A DNA stretch of 22,864 nt from an uncultured Megasphaera sp. GTDB taxonomy: Bacteria > Bacillota > Negativicutes > Veillonellales > Megasphaeraceae. Where the stretch lies: positions 1 to 22,864 of the forward strand of contig UQHB01000041.1 of the NCBI GenBank assembly GCA_900540735.1. Reading direction: 5' to 3'. This document shows, in pieces, positions 14,099 to 21,915 of this stretch. Position 1 is the first letter of the stretch. Every line of letters starts with the position of its first letter. Below the pieces are notes generated by a model. The model was given only the letters and a program-made list of their open reading frames with translations, was not told where the DNA came from and ran no database searches. A program made the position numbers and the translations under genes.

Positions 14099-14341
14099 CT
14101 AAAATACCAGAGTTTTCCACATTTCTTCCGGGACTTGTTTGAGTCGTTTATTATTTTTTACTGCACGGCGCAACAATTCAGCCGCTTTTACAAAGTCTTC
14201 TACTTGTGGATTTAAGGGGTCAAAATAGATAACCCGGTCCAACGTCCCGTTTCCAAATCGTTTTTCGTATTCGATTTCCGCTTGTGTCAAAGATTCTTGA
14301 GCTTTTACAAAATCATCACTCGTTTTTACTGGTATGGACAT
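14099..14341 (-). CDS. Hypothetical protein, 80 aa, directly downstream of the MuF gene
   Basis: ATG 14341 with AAGGAGGTGA, a near-perfect ribosome binding site, 12 nt after the stop of the MuF-zincin gene. The protein is hydrophilic and mostly helical (DFVKAQESLTQAEIEYEKRF; VEDFVKAAELLRRAVKNNKR), without signal peptide or membrane segment. No named family recognised. Being cotranscribed directly after a gene with an effector-like C-terminal domain and sharing its low GC, it is the first candidate for a cognate immunity or partner protein. That role is inference only. Confidence 0.72.
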   Translation of the reverse strand: MSIPVKTSDDFVKAQESLTQAEIEYEKRFGNGTLDRVIYFDPLNPQVEDFVKAAELLRRAVKNNKRLKQVPEEMWKTLVF

Positions 14342-14353
14342 AACTTCACCTCC

Positions 14354-16261
14354 TTACGCCTTTAAAATTAAGCCAACAATAAGATGTAGGAATTCCTTAT
14401 CTTCTGTGATTTTAGCATATACCACTCTTCCCTTTTCGTCTAATTTCTTGACTTTTCCATTGCCTGGCTCAAAAATTGATTCCAGCCCCATACTTAATAC
14501 TTCTGATGCCGATTCTCCGTAATCCTTGCCGATATAGGGGCTTATAAAATCATCTGCTCGTGTTTTTTCATTTGCACTATACCCCCATCCGGGGAAAAGT
14601 TCCATTAACTGAACTTGAGATTCTCCTCGTGTTCTAGCTTTTACAAAATCCAAAGATATTTTTAATGCATCACGGTTAAAAAACTCAACATAATGCCCAA
14701 TTTCATGGTACGGAGTGGTCTTCCTTTTCCCATCCATATTAATGGTAACATACCCATCTTTATAGTCAGAAAATTTATTACTTGCGTAGCGTCTACCATT
14801 AGCCATTACAGCCCCCTCATGAAAAAATCCACGTTCAGCTTTAACCGTATATAGCTTACGCTGTTTTTTTTCTAAAAAATCAGCCCAAGCCTTAGGATAA
14901 TATGAAAAAGCTTCGCGGAGCAAGGCTTTATTTTGCTTAGAGCTTCCTTTGGCAAAATTAGCTTCTGGCACTTCTGCACCCATTTCTCTGAAGTTCGCAA
15001 AAATCTCTTTCAACGCTTCTTTATCGCCTATCTTATCGGCAATATCAAATCTTTCTGCTACGTTTTCTCCCAATTTTATTACATCATCTTTAGTACAGCT
15101 TTTTAAATCGAGTGATGCAGCCAAGTGCCTTAATTCCGTTATGTTCATTATATCAGATATAACGATTTTTGTCTCTCTTACGGGCTTAGGCGGCGTATGC
15201 TTCTTGAGCCAATCAGCCAGACTCTGTGACTTATCGACATACACGGCTTTCCAGTCGTCGTACTTCATGGTAGCCGGTACAAAGATGGTCTTCCCCCGTC
15301 CATTTCGTGCGGCTCTCGTGCCTGTTTTCGCGGTTCTTTCACCTCGCAGACTCCCAGATATGGTCGAGCGGCAATTCGGATGCAGGGGCGGCACGTTTGT
15401 GCCTTGTTGTGCTTCGCTGATTGGGTAGATGTGGCCGTCATGAGAACGGCATATCGGCGTCGTCCGTTTGTCCAATGTCGCAATGAAGCGGAAATATTTC
15501 ATGCCGCTATCGGCTATACTGTCGAGGGCGGCATGGTTGTTGACATAATTCAGTTCTGTGCGCACGAGGCGGCTAGCGTTGCTAATACCGACATTCATGC
15601 GTTTGGCAATACGCTTCGAGATTTTATCAATGCTCTCACCGCGATGGACGGCGGCAATCATTTCTTTGCGGAGATTGTACGCCAGGAAACGCTGATTTTT
15701 CCAGATACGCTCGCTGTAGTTCATGCCGCTCCAGCGATACCGCAACACGTCTTCCAGGGCCTTCGTATCGACCTTAGAAACGGCATTACGGAGCTGGCCT
15801 GCCTTAGCGATGTCATAGACGCCGTGGTAGTAGTTGTCTTTGTACGCCTCTGAAAGAAAGGCTTTCATGGTCGTCGTGACTTTTTCGCCAAGGTTTTGCA
15901 TCTCCATCAAGGTTTCGCTGTAGAGCTTATCTAAGCGGCTGATGCGGCTGCGCATAGCCAAGGTATTTAGCTCTTTTTCGAGGCCCTTGTCGTCGGTCTC
16001 ACGTATCTTTTTGACGTACTGGTCAATGCTCATACGCCACTGGCGGTATTCGCTCCCCTTCAGGAGCTTGCGCGCCTCCTGGGCGGTCAGTTTGTTGTCT
16101 TTGGCAAACCGGCCATACAAGGCGGCTATGTCGGTTTGGATACGGCCCAGCGAGTCCACATAGTACGCCGCCAGCTCTTTGTCGATGGTATCCTGGCACT
16201 TTTGGTACCAGTATTTTTCCCGCTCTTCGGCCCGCCGCGCCCAATAGGTTTCGCTGTCCAT
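14354..16261 (-). CDS. MuF/SPP1 gp7-type minor head protein with C-terminal HExxH (zincin-like) domain, 635 aa
   Basis: ATG 16261 with AGGAGG upstream. Residues 1-190 are helical and charged. Residues ~200-303 are the Mu gpF/SPP1 gp7 domain (RLVRTELNYVNNHAALDS; FRFIATLDKRTTPICRSHDG; VPPLHPNCRSTISG), which binds the portal and enters the capsid. After a Pro-containing linker (HTPPKP, 355-360) residues ~361-635 form a separate domain with YHEIGHYVEFF: HEIGH at 519-523, and YGESASEVLSMGLESIF at ~582-597 offering Glu583 or Glu587 as third metal ligand. This is the signature of a zinc metallopeptidase. MuF proteins of temperate Bacillota phages often carry variable toxin domains; alternatively this one acts as a capsid-borne protease. 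GC content drops sharply at the linker. Confidence 0.88.
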   Translation of the reverse strand: MDSETYWARRAEEREKYWYQKCQDTIDKELAAYYVDSLGRIQTDIAALYGRFAKDNKLTAQEARKLLKGSEYRQWRMSIDQYVKKIRETDDKGLEKELNTLAMRSRISRLDKLYSETLMEMQNLGEKVTTTMKAFLSEAYKDNYYHGVYDIAKAGQLRNAVSKVDTKALEDVLRYRWSGMNYSERIWKNQRFLAYNLRKEMIAAVHRGESIDKISKRIAKRMNVGISNASRLVRTELNYVNNHAALDSIADSGMKYFRFIATLDKRTTPICRSHDGHIYPISEAQQGTNVPPLHPNCRSTISGSLRGERTAKTGTRAARNGRGKTIFVPATMKYDDWKAVYVDKSQSLADWLKKHTPPKPVRETKIVISDIMNITELRHLAASLDLKSCTKDDVIKLGENVAERFDIADKIGDKEALKEIFANFREMGAEVPEANFAKGSSKQNKALLREAFSYYPKAWADFLEKKQRKLYTVKAERGFFHEGAVMANGRRYASNKFSDYKDGYVTINMDGKRKTTPYHEIGHYVEFFNRDALKISLDFVKARTRGESQVQLMELFPGWGYSANEKTRADDFISPYIGKDYGESASEVLSMGLESIFEPGNGKVKKLDEKGRVVYAKITEDKEFLHLIVGLILKA

Positions 16262-16272
16262 AGCCGTTCCTC

Positions 16273-17286
16273 CTAGCCGATTTTATGCTTCAATGCGACG
16301 ATACGAATCTGCTTCGATTCATATACGCGGTTCCAGTTTTCACCGTTCGCCAATTCTTCTCTTGTTGGAGATTCGACGTTTGCCCGATGCGCGTTCGTCC
16401 ACGCGACACCACGCGGATGCATAATGAAGCAATGACGGTTGTAGAGCATATTCACGCCTGCACCAATGGACGGGTCACGCTGTGTTTCGGTCTGCACAAA
16501 GCCGACTGGAGAGCCTACACCAAAAGCAATAGCCCCCTGGCCAAAGAGGTACGTCGTATAAACGCCTGCCTTAACAGGACAACCATCGTCGACGATGACG
16601 CGGCGGCCTTGATAGGTATCGAATTCGACGGAATTGCTGTCTCGTTCTGTCGTGATGAGGTTTTGCTTTTTCAGATACGACTTAACGGCCGAGTGCATGC
16701 CGACAGCCGTAAGCTGGCTCTGCGCATCGCCTAAGAGCTGCAACGCATCAATGAAGACAGACGCGCTAATATTAGCTTTATTTCCTGTATTGCCCGATAC
16801 ATCTAAGATGTGACCTGCCATCGAAGCCGACGCAAAGACGCCAGACAAAAGGTTAAATAACTCTTTCTGAAATTCTCGGTTCCAGTACCCAGCGACGAGA
16901 TTGCCAATCGCCGCCATCGGGTCCTTACCTGCGAGTGCCGCCGAAAGAGACGTTGCGCTCCAAGCCATTTGACGCATGATAGTCGTCGATACGTCTTTAC
17001 TCGATGTAATCTTGCTGTATCTGATAGGCTGTCCTTCGATGACGTTCTGCGCGTCACCCTGCAAGTCTTCAAAGAACGGCATATTATGTGTCCGTGCCGC
17101 TTCACTAGCAAGCTTCGTAAATTCCGGGCTCGTCGTAATGACGCCGGATTTAAAGAAGTCCGATAATTCTGCCGTCTTATTAATGACGTAAGGATTGAAT
17201 AATTCCGGCACGATGACATCGGCTAAAGTCGTGCCGCCATCACCGGCAAAAAGCTGGATATTAAAGGGGAAATGTTTCGTTTCCAT
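16273..17286 (-). CDS. Major capsid protein (Gp13-like, HK97 fold), 337 aa
   Basis: ATG 17286 with AGGAGG upstream. The N-terminus FPFNIQLFAGDGGTTLADVI has the NIQLFA-type start common to Bacillota phage capsid proteins, followed by VIVPELFNPYVINKTAELSD. The C-terminal half contains KKQNLITTERDSNSVEFDTY, GRRVIVDDGCPV and CFIMHPRGVAWTN, matching the Gp13-like major capsid family. It lies directly after the scaffold gene. No separate capsid protease gene is recognisable in the window. Confidence 0.9.
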   Translation of the reverse strand: METKHFPFNIQLFAGDGGTTLADVIVPELFNPYVINKTAELSDFFKSGVITTSPEFTKLASEAARTHNMPFFEDLQGDAQNVIEGQPIRYSKITSSKDVSTTIMRQMAWSATSLSAALAGKDPMAAIGNLVAGYWNREFQKELFNLLSGVFASASMAGHILDVSGNTGNKANISASVFIDALQLLGDAQSQLTAVGMHSAVKSYLKKQNLITTERDSNSVEFDTYQGRRVIVDDGCPVKAGVYTTYLFGQGAIAFGVGSPVGFVQTETQRDPSIGAGVNMLYNRHCFIMHPRGVAWTNAHRANVESPTREELANGENWNRVYESKQIRIVALKHKIG

Positions 17287-17297
17287 GTCGTTACCTC

Positions 17298-17930
17298 CTA
17301 AATAGTCACGCCTGCCTCAGCCGCCATAGCGCGTGCTTGTTCCGGGTTTTCCCGAAGCATCCGGCCTTGTTCGGTCAGGTTAAACGTGTCTTTAGCAAAG
17401 GGATTTTTTGTCTGATTGCCAGAGCCACCGTTTGGCGTGTACTGCGTTTTATTCTTTGCATTCGTAGTTTCTTTAAACAAGAAAGGTTTAGATTCTTTCA
17501 GCGTCTTCAGCTGTTCGTCTAAGCCGGTGATTTTTCCATCGTCACCAAGGATGAGTTTACTTTTATCGAATAGCCCTGCCACAATGTCCGCGTCCTGCGC
17601 ACTCCCTGCAATAGCCAACTGGATTGCCGACGTGAGACGTAAGTCTTTGAGTTTGGCATCTGCCGCTTCTTTTTCCGTCTTATTGGCTTCTTGCAACTGC
17701 TTAATCTGTGCTTTCAATGCGTCGACATCGCCTTTACTGTTCTTCAGTTTTTCGAGCTGTGTATCGCGGTCTTTGACGGTGTTCTGCAGGGTTTTCTTTT
17801 CTTCGTTCACTTCATTAAATCGTGCTTTAGGTACATAACTGCCGTCTAAAAACTCTTTAAAAGCCTTTTGAGCGACATCTTTTTTATCGGTTTCAATACC
17901 AATTTTTTGTAATAATTCATCAAGTGTCAT
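17298..17930 (-). CDS. Scaffold protein (phage minor structural GP20 family), 210 aa
   Basis: ATG 17930 with GGAGG upstream. Features: the N-terminal LDELLQKIGIE and YVPKARFNEVNEEKKTLQNT, a long coiled coil (~55-105), SAIQLAIAGSAQDADIVAGL and a disordered Gly/Asn/Thr segment before the C-terminus. All match the GP20 scaffold family, which guides procapsid assembly through its C-terminal helix and is then released. Position just ahead of the major capsid gene is as expected. Confidence 0.92.
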   Translation of the reverse strand: MTLDELLQKIGIETDKKDVAQKAFKEFLDGSYVPKARFNEVNEEKKTLQNTVKDRDTQLEKLKNSKGDVDALKAQIKQLQEANKTEKEAADAKLKDLRLTSAIQLAIAGSAQDADIVAGLFDKSKLILGDDGKITGLDEQLKTLKESKPFLFKETTNAKNKTQYTPNGGSGNQTKNPFAKDTFNLTEQGRMLRENPEQARAMAAEAGVTI

Positions 17931-17989
17931 AAGTTCTTTCCTCCCGTTTTTCCCGAGGTCACGTCCTCGTTAGGTTATATTTCCATGTA

Positions 17990-18316
17990 TTATACTGTAG
18001 CTGTCGTTACGGTAATGGCAATGGTCGATTTATCCGACAATGTCGCCGTACCGCCAGTAATCGCGCCGGTTGCGTCTTTCGTAAGCGTAATAGCCGTCAC
18101 CGATTTACCGTCTGCACCTTTAGCCCCCGGAGCACCTGGAGTGCCAGGGTCTCCTTTAGCCCCATCAGCACCATTTTTACCAGCTGCACCAGGTTCGCCC
18201 TTAGGCCCTGGTGTCATCGTTCTTGTATCGGCAGCTAAAATACCCTGTTCCATTTTATTTAATTTTTCAGCACTAATCGTGTCGCCATTTTTCCATGCTG
18301 TTGGTGTATATGCCAT
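17990..18316 (-). CDS. Collagen-like head fibre / capsid decoration protein, 108 aa
   Basis: ATG 18316 with AAAGGAGGG upstream. The N-terminal ~30 residues (MAYTPTAWKNGDTISAEKLN) are the trimer-forming lead common in phage fibres. Residues ~36-72 are about a dozen Gly-X-Y triplets rich in Pro, Lys and Asp (GPKGEPGAAGKNGADGAKGD continuing to GADGK). The C-terminal ~35 residues form a small beta module (SVTAITLTKDATGAITGGTA). Placement among portal, scaffold and capsid genes, not tail genes, argues for a head fibre or capsid surface fibre. Collagen-like head fibres can bind carbohydrate or mucin surfaces; that role is inferred. Confidence 0.82.
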   Translation of the reverse strand: MAYTPTAWKNGDTISAEKLNKMEQGILAADTRTMTPGPKGEPGAAGKNGADGAKGDPGTPGAPGAKGADGKSVTAITLTKDATGAITGGTATLSDKSTIAITVTTATV

Positions 18317-18330
18317 AGCAATACCCTCCT

Positions 18331-18525
18331 TTAAATAACTGACTGTCCTACCTTAGCAGAGCCGACCAGTGCCGCCGCTATCGTCTCTGCGCCACCATAT
18401 ACCGTATTCGTTTCTACGCAGTATTGGAGTATCCGGCACACTTCATACTCCGTATAATCTACGACCTCCGAAAAGGGGAAGTCTTTGCCAAAGGCTTCCA
18501 CATATGCTTTCAGCCATTTATACAT
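18331..18525 (-). CDS. Hypothetical small protein after the portal gene, 64 aa
   Basis: The frame is open upstream, but ATG 18525 (MYKWLKAYVEAFGKDFPFSE) has GGAGG with an 8-nt spacer and overlaps the portal stop by 8 nt, so it is taken as the start. Compact and probably helical, ending GSAKVGQSVI. No family name recalled, although small proteins of this sort often lie next to the portal gene in Bacillota phages. Cotranslation with the portal suggests a head role, but nothing in the sequence defines it. Confidence 0.68.
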   Translation of the reverse strand: MYKWLKAYVEAFGKDFPFSEVVDYTEYEVCRILQYCVETNTVYGGAETIAAALVGSAKVGQSVI

Positions 18526-19921
18526 TGCCTTTACCTCCATTCGTCGTATCGTCATTATAAATATCGCCCTTTGCCGCTGCTTCCGCTTCTTCTGCGTCAA
18601 GCTGATTTTCTTCGTCTTCGACATTTTCTACAAAGGGATGGTTCTTCAAAATTGTTTTACGCGAGACAATGCCTTCGGATTTACTGCACATATCGACGAG
18701 TTCCGCATCGTTACGAATGGACGTGCGTGTCCAGGTCTGCGTAATCGTTTCCGGTTCAGCTTGTCCACTCATACGCAAAATAGCCCGCACGAGTTGACTA
18801 AAACCGAGGCGGAATTCCGTTTCCATTAGCCCGGCTTTGAGCTCCAGCAAGGCATAGAGAAATTTCATTGCTTCGCCGCTTGTAGCGTCTAACCCCTGCT
18901 GCTGAGGGTCAATGCCTTGACCCATGTCAAAAATGGCCTTACGTGTGATTTCAAGCATTTTTTCTCTAGCCTCGACTGGAATATCTATGGTCAGTGTCGA
19001 TACACCGCTTGTATCCGTTCCGCCAGTCGATTCCGTTTGAATCGCCTTGAAATATTTCAAATCACGTAGGAACTCTGTCAGGTCTTCCCCACCATAATTG
19101 TTCAATACAAAAATGACCTCTTGAATATCTTCGAGGTCATTCATAAAGCCGCTATAGGTTTTGTCGTAAGCGTCAATGAGTTTTTTTACTTCGTCTAAGT
19201 CGCTCGTCCCATCACCGTTGTTGTAAAAAGGAATGAACGGCACAGCACCCAAAGCATGAGTAAATTCGTTCGTTGGCTCGCCAGTACTGCCTATGTCGTA
19301 GTCCATGAAGCATTGCCACGGCTGTAGACCATTTTCAAGAGTTACCGCACTAGAGACGAGCTTACGAAAAGCCTGGCATTTCGTATCTGTCCAATACTCA
19401 TACACGTCATAGGAATCGCCTGTATCGGTATCAATATCTTGATATACGCGCAACACAGCCAGTAAAGTATGGTCGACAGTGCTTGACCATACGGGAATAA
19501 CTTGTGCTGACGGGATGACAGCCCAGCCAAAGCCATTATCTTGCTTCCAGTAATGCGCCCACGCTGCGCCAGCGTTTGAGGCATTGACAGCCAGTTCTTT
19601 CACCTTCTTGGCATAGGCATCCCCTAAGGCCTTCGTAATGAGTTGATTCTGTACGTCGTTTTTGGTATCAAACAAAGGCGGTGCTGTAAACATATAGGCT
19701 ACTTTCTGATTGACGAGGAGCTTATAAAAGCTGTGAGCTATACGGTTATCTGCCTGGCGTAACGGATTTTCTGTCTCGCAGTCACAAGACCGTTTCTTAG
19801 GCAGGTAGAGAATGTCATTCTGCACATGGTAATATCGTTCTGCTACATCAGCACGCCGTGTAAAATCCGCATGTCCTTGCGTATAGCGTTGAATCAGCTT
19901 TTTCACAACATCTAAATCCAT
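18518..19921 (-). CDS. Portal protein (SPP1 gp6-like), 467 aa
   Basis: An upstream in-frame GTG exists, but ATG 19921 (MDLDVVKKLIQRY) has GAGG with an 8-nt spacer, 5 nt after the terL stop. Family marks: RYYHVQNDILYLPKK, PLRQADNRIAHSFYKLLVNQ, YMFTAPPLF, VPFIPFYNNGDGTSDLDEVK and DMGQGIDPQQQGLDATSGEA, all typical of the SPP1 gp6 portal family. It forms the dodecameric ring at one capsid vertex, through which DNA is pumped by the terminase. The acidic C-terminal tail (NQLDAEEAEAAAKGD) is typical. Confidence 0.95.
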   Translation of the reverse strand: MDLDVVKKLIQRYTQGHADFTRRADVAERYYHVQNDILYLPKKRSCDCETENPLRQADNRIAHSFYKLLVNQKVAYMFTAPPLFDTKNDVQNQLITKALGDAYAKKVKELAVNASNAGAAWAHYWKQDNGFGWAVIPSAQVIPVWSSTVDHTLLAVLRVYQDIDTDTGDSYDVYEYWTDTKCQAFRKLVSSAVTLENGLQPWQCFMDYDIGSTGEPTNEFTHALGAVPFIPFYNNGDGTSDLDEVKKLIDAYDKTYSGFMNDLEDIQEVIFVLNNYGGEDLTEFLRDLKYFKAIQTESTGGTDTSGVSTLTIDIPVEAREKMLEITRKAIFDMGQGIDPQQQGLDATSGEAMKFLYALLELKAGLMETEFRLGFSQLVRAILRMSGQAEPETITQTWTRTSIRNDAELVDMCSKSEGIVSRKTILKNHPFVENVEDEENQLDAEEAEAAAKGDIYNDDTTNGGKGNV

Positions 19922-19926
19922 TGGTC

Positions 19927-21174
19927 TCACCTCTTCAAAATCTTCAACCGTGACCGCGGCATTGCCCGGCCCATTGCGTACCGTGTGGCGTCAATAGCGT
20001 GATTATCTTTATCCGGATAAGCGGAAATAAATTGCCCGTCCCGATTCCGTTCGTATTCGTAGCTGACGAATTCTTTATACGTATTCGGGCAACGCCGCTT
20101 ATCAATATAAATATGGGCTAAGTTTTGCAGCCATTTAATGCCAAAATCCACGCTATCAGGCCCCTTATGTGCCGGGTCGACTACTAGGCCATAGTCGCGC
20201 ATCTCTGCAATAGACTTGGGCTCTGCGCTGTCGGCGGTGATGCGGCGGCCGCTGGCTTTTGGTTTAATCAGCTCAACGGCTTGCTTATTCTTGAGCTTCT
20301 GCTGATAGAGTTCATCAAAAATATATAAATCTTCGTGTTTCGCATCGTAATACATGGCAACATACGCCAATGGGTCCACGGCAAAACCAAAGTCTAAGCC
20401 GTCATAAAGCCGGTCAAACTGGCTGATTTGCTCCGTCGTCATACGCATATCCTCGACGTTTTCAAAGACTGCGCCGCCTGTCCCTGTCACCTTGCCGAGA
20501 TACTCATGCTCATAAGACGTATAATTCTTTTCCTTGAGCTTTTCTGCTTCCAGCAAAAACTGTTCACCGAGCCAAGCACGAGGCACGGTCAAATACGTCG
20601 TCGGATAGACTAATCTATCCGGGTCATCGACGAGAATTTCTTCATTGACCCAATTATTTTGACTTTTCGGCGGGTTATACGTCCCAAATACCCAGTACGT
20701 CGAACCTCCACGAAGGAGCGACTGATTTAAATTACGGATTTCTTCCATCCCAGAAAACTGATCCAGCTCTTCATACCAGACGATGCCGACATATCCAAAG
20801 GGCAATTTAATCGACTTGACCTTTGTCGGGTCGTCGACGCCAAAGAAAAGAATCTTTTGCCCTGTCTTCTTATACGTAATCTCATGAGGTGACGTGATGA
20901 ACTTGAATTTATCCAGCAGGCCCAGCTGTTCGATGCCCCATTGAATTTGCGGGTACACGCTGTTTTTAATAGTATTGCCAATCTTACGCAGTACCACAGC
21001 ATGGCAGTTTTTGTGCTGCAACAAAAGAAGCGGCACCTGGATACCCACAAAAGACGATTTCGTCGAACCCCGACCACCAGGAAGCCAGTAGAATGTGTGA
21101 TTGTGTTCTTGGACATCAAAAAAAGCGCCATCAAAAGACGGTGCTATGCGTGACGCAATATTTAGTTCAATCAT
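19927..21174 (-). CDS. terL: Terminase large subunit (PBSX type), 415 aa
   Basis: ATG 21174 (MIELNIASRIAPSF) has AAAGGCGG upstream and overlaps the terS stop by 8 nt; an upstream in-frame extension has no support. The ATPase domain has Walker A GGRGSTKS (33-40), Walker B IVWYEE (131-136) and FGTYNPPK (163-170). The nuclease domain has acidic residues Asp261 (LDFG), Asp315 (TADSAEPKS) and Asp395 (HAIDATRY), the RNase H-like arrangement. The enzyme cuts concatemeric DNA and drives it into the procapsid through the portal. Length is normal for the PBSX terminase family. Confidence 0.96.
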   Translation of the reverse strand: MIELNIASRIAPSFDGAFFDVQEHNHTFYWLPGGRGSTKSSFVGIQVPLLLLQHKNCHAVVLRKIGNTIKNSVYPQIQWGIEQLGLLDKFKFITSPHEITYKKTGQKILFFGVDDPTKVKSIKLPFGYVGIVWYEELDQFSGMEEIRNLNQSLLRGGSTYWVFGTYNPPKSQNNWVNEEILVDDPDRLVYPTTYLTVPRAWLGEQFLLEAEKLKEKNYTSYEHEYLGKVTGTGGAVFENVEDMRMTTEQISQFDRLYDGLDFGFAVDPLAYVAMYYDAKHEDLYIFDELYQQKLKNKQAVELIKPKASGRRITADSAEPKSIAEMRDYGLVVDPAHKGPDSVDFGIKWLQNLAHIYIDKRRCPNTYKEFVSYEYERNRDGQFISAYPDKDNHAIDATRYAMGRAMPRSRLKILKR

Positions 21175-21664
21175 TTCGTACCGCCTTTCTGTCAAAAGTG
21201 AAGACAATATCATCTTTCGAGGTATTCTGTTGTAGTTCATCAACCTCGGCCTTTGCTTTGGCTATACGTAACTGCTGTTCTTCTGTATCCAATTGCGCTG
21301 GGTAGCGTTTTAGCAGCAGTTCCGCTGCTTTCAATCTATCACGCGCGCTTATCTGCTTTTTCATGATACGTGCGCTCGAACAGCCTTCACCCTCGCCTTC
21401 AATGACGACGACTTCTTCTTTGATTTCGCCGCGCAAGGACGATGTCAAATATTCCATGACTTCGACGATGCTCGCCGTGCGCTTCGATTGCAGTTCTTTC
21501 AGCCGCTCTCTAATGGCGTTTTGAATGACAGGTTTTGACAAGTTCTCAGTTCCTATCCGATTCGCAATTCGGGTGCTGTATCCCGCTCGACGTGCCGCTT
21601 CAGACGCATTCCCTGTCTCTATGTAGGCATCTACAAAGCGCCGCTGTTTCTCCGTTAGTTTCAT
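21167..21664 (-). CDS. terS: Terminase small subunit (Terminase_2 family), 165 aa
   Basis: ATG 21664 has GGTGG with an 8-nt spacer; upstream GTGs in frame are less well placed. The N-terminal LTEKQRRFVDAYIETGNASE-AARRAGYS is the helix-turn-helix of the Terminase_2 family, followed by a helical oligomerisation region and charged C-terminal helices (AKAKAEVDELQQNT). It recognises the packaging site (pac/cos) and recruits TerL. It starts 37 nt after a strong terminator, so it needs read-through, antitermination or its own promoter; I see no good promoter in that gap. Confidence 0.93.
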   Translation of the reverse strand: MKLTEKQRRFVDAYIETGNASEAARRAGYSTRIANRIGTENLSKPVIQNAIRERLKELQSKRTASIVEVMEYLTSSLRGEIKEEVVVIEGEGEGCSSARIMKKQISARDRLKAAELLLKRYPAQLDTEEQQLRIAKAKAEVDELQQNTSKDDIVFTFDRKAVRND

Positions 21665-21700
21665 TACATATTCCACCACCGCCCTTATAGTTTCTACAAC

Positions 21701-21728
21701 AAAAAAGGAACGTATCTCTACGTCCCTT
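21701..21728 (-). terminator. Rho-independent terminator ahead of terS
   Basis: Minus strand: arms AAGGGACGTA (21728-21719) and TACGTTCCTT (21714-21705), 10 bp with one G-U pair, GAGA tetraloop, and six T residues closing at 21701. It starts 8 nt after the stop of the 59-aa gene and ends 37 nt before the terS start. Textbook form. It separates the small-gene leader from the packaging genes. Confidence 0.87.
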
Positions 21729-21735
21729 GATGGTC

Positions 21736-21915
21736 TTATTTAGATTGTACAAATTTCTCTGCCCGTTCCCTATCTTCACGCATGATTTTGATGAATGCTC
21801 TAACTAGCTCCCACTCATCATCATACGCTCTGACCTGGTGCTGTTTACGCACGCCATTGGCATTCTTAGGTCTCCCGGCTCCTACTCTGGCACCGCCCCA
21901 ACCATTACTAGTCAT
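21736..21915 (-). CDS. Hypothetical small protein with AT-hook-like GWGGARVGAGRPK motif, 59 aa
   Basis: ATG 21915 has TAGGTGAT upstream and overlaps the stop of the 53-aa membrane protein gene by 8 nt, which supports this start over the in-frame GTG 9 nt earlier. The N-terminus NGWGGARVGAGRPKNANGVR resembles the basic Gly/Arg/Pro lead seen on several small phage DNA-binding proteins, followed by a helix (YDDEWELVRAFIKIMREDRE). DNA binding is plausible but unproven. It is followed directly by the terminator ahead of terS. Confidence 0.75.
   Translation of the reverse strand: MTSNGWGGARVGAGRPKNANGVRKQHQVRAYDDEWELVRAFIKIMREDRERAEKFVQSK

Noticed and set aside
17945..17985. Hairpin CGAGG-ACGTGA-CCTCG between scaffold and head fibre genes as a terminator
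   Set aside because: Only 5 bp and no T-run; too weak to call.
21665..21700. Separate promoter for terS in the gap after the terminator
   Set aside because: CTATAAGG looks like a -10, but no -35 lies at proper spacing; the terminator occupies that place.
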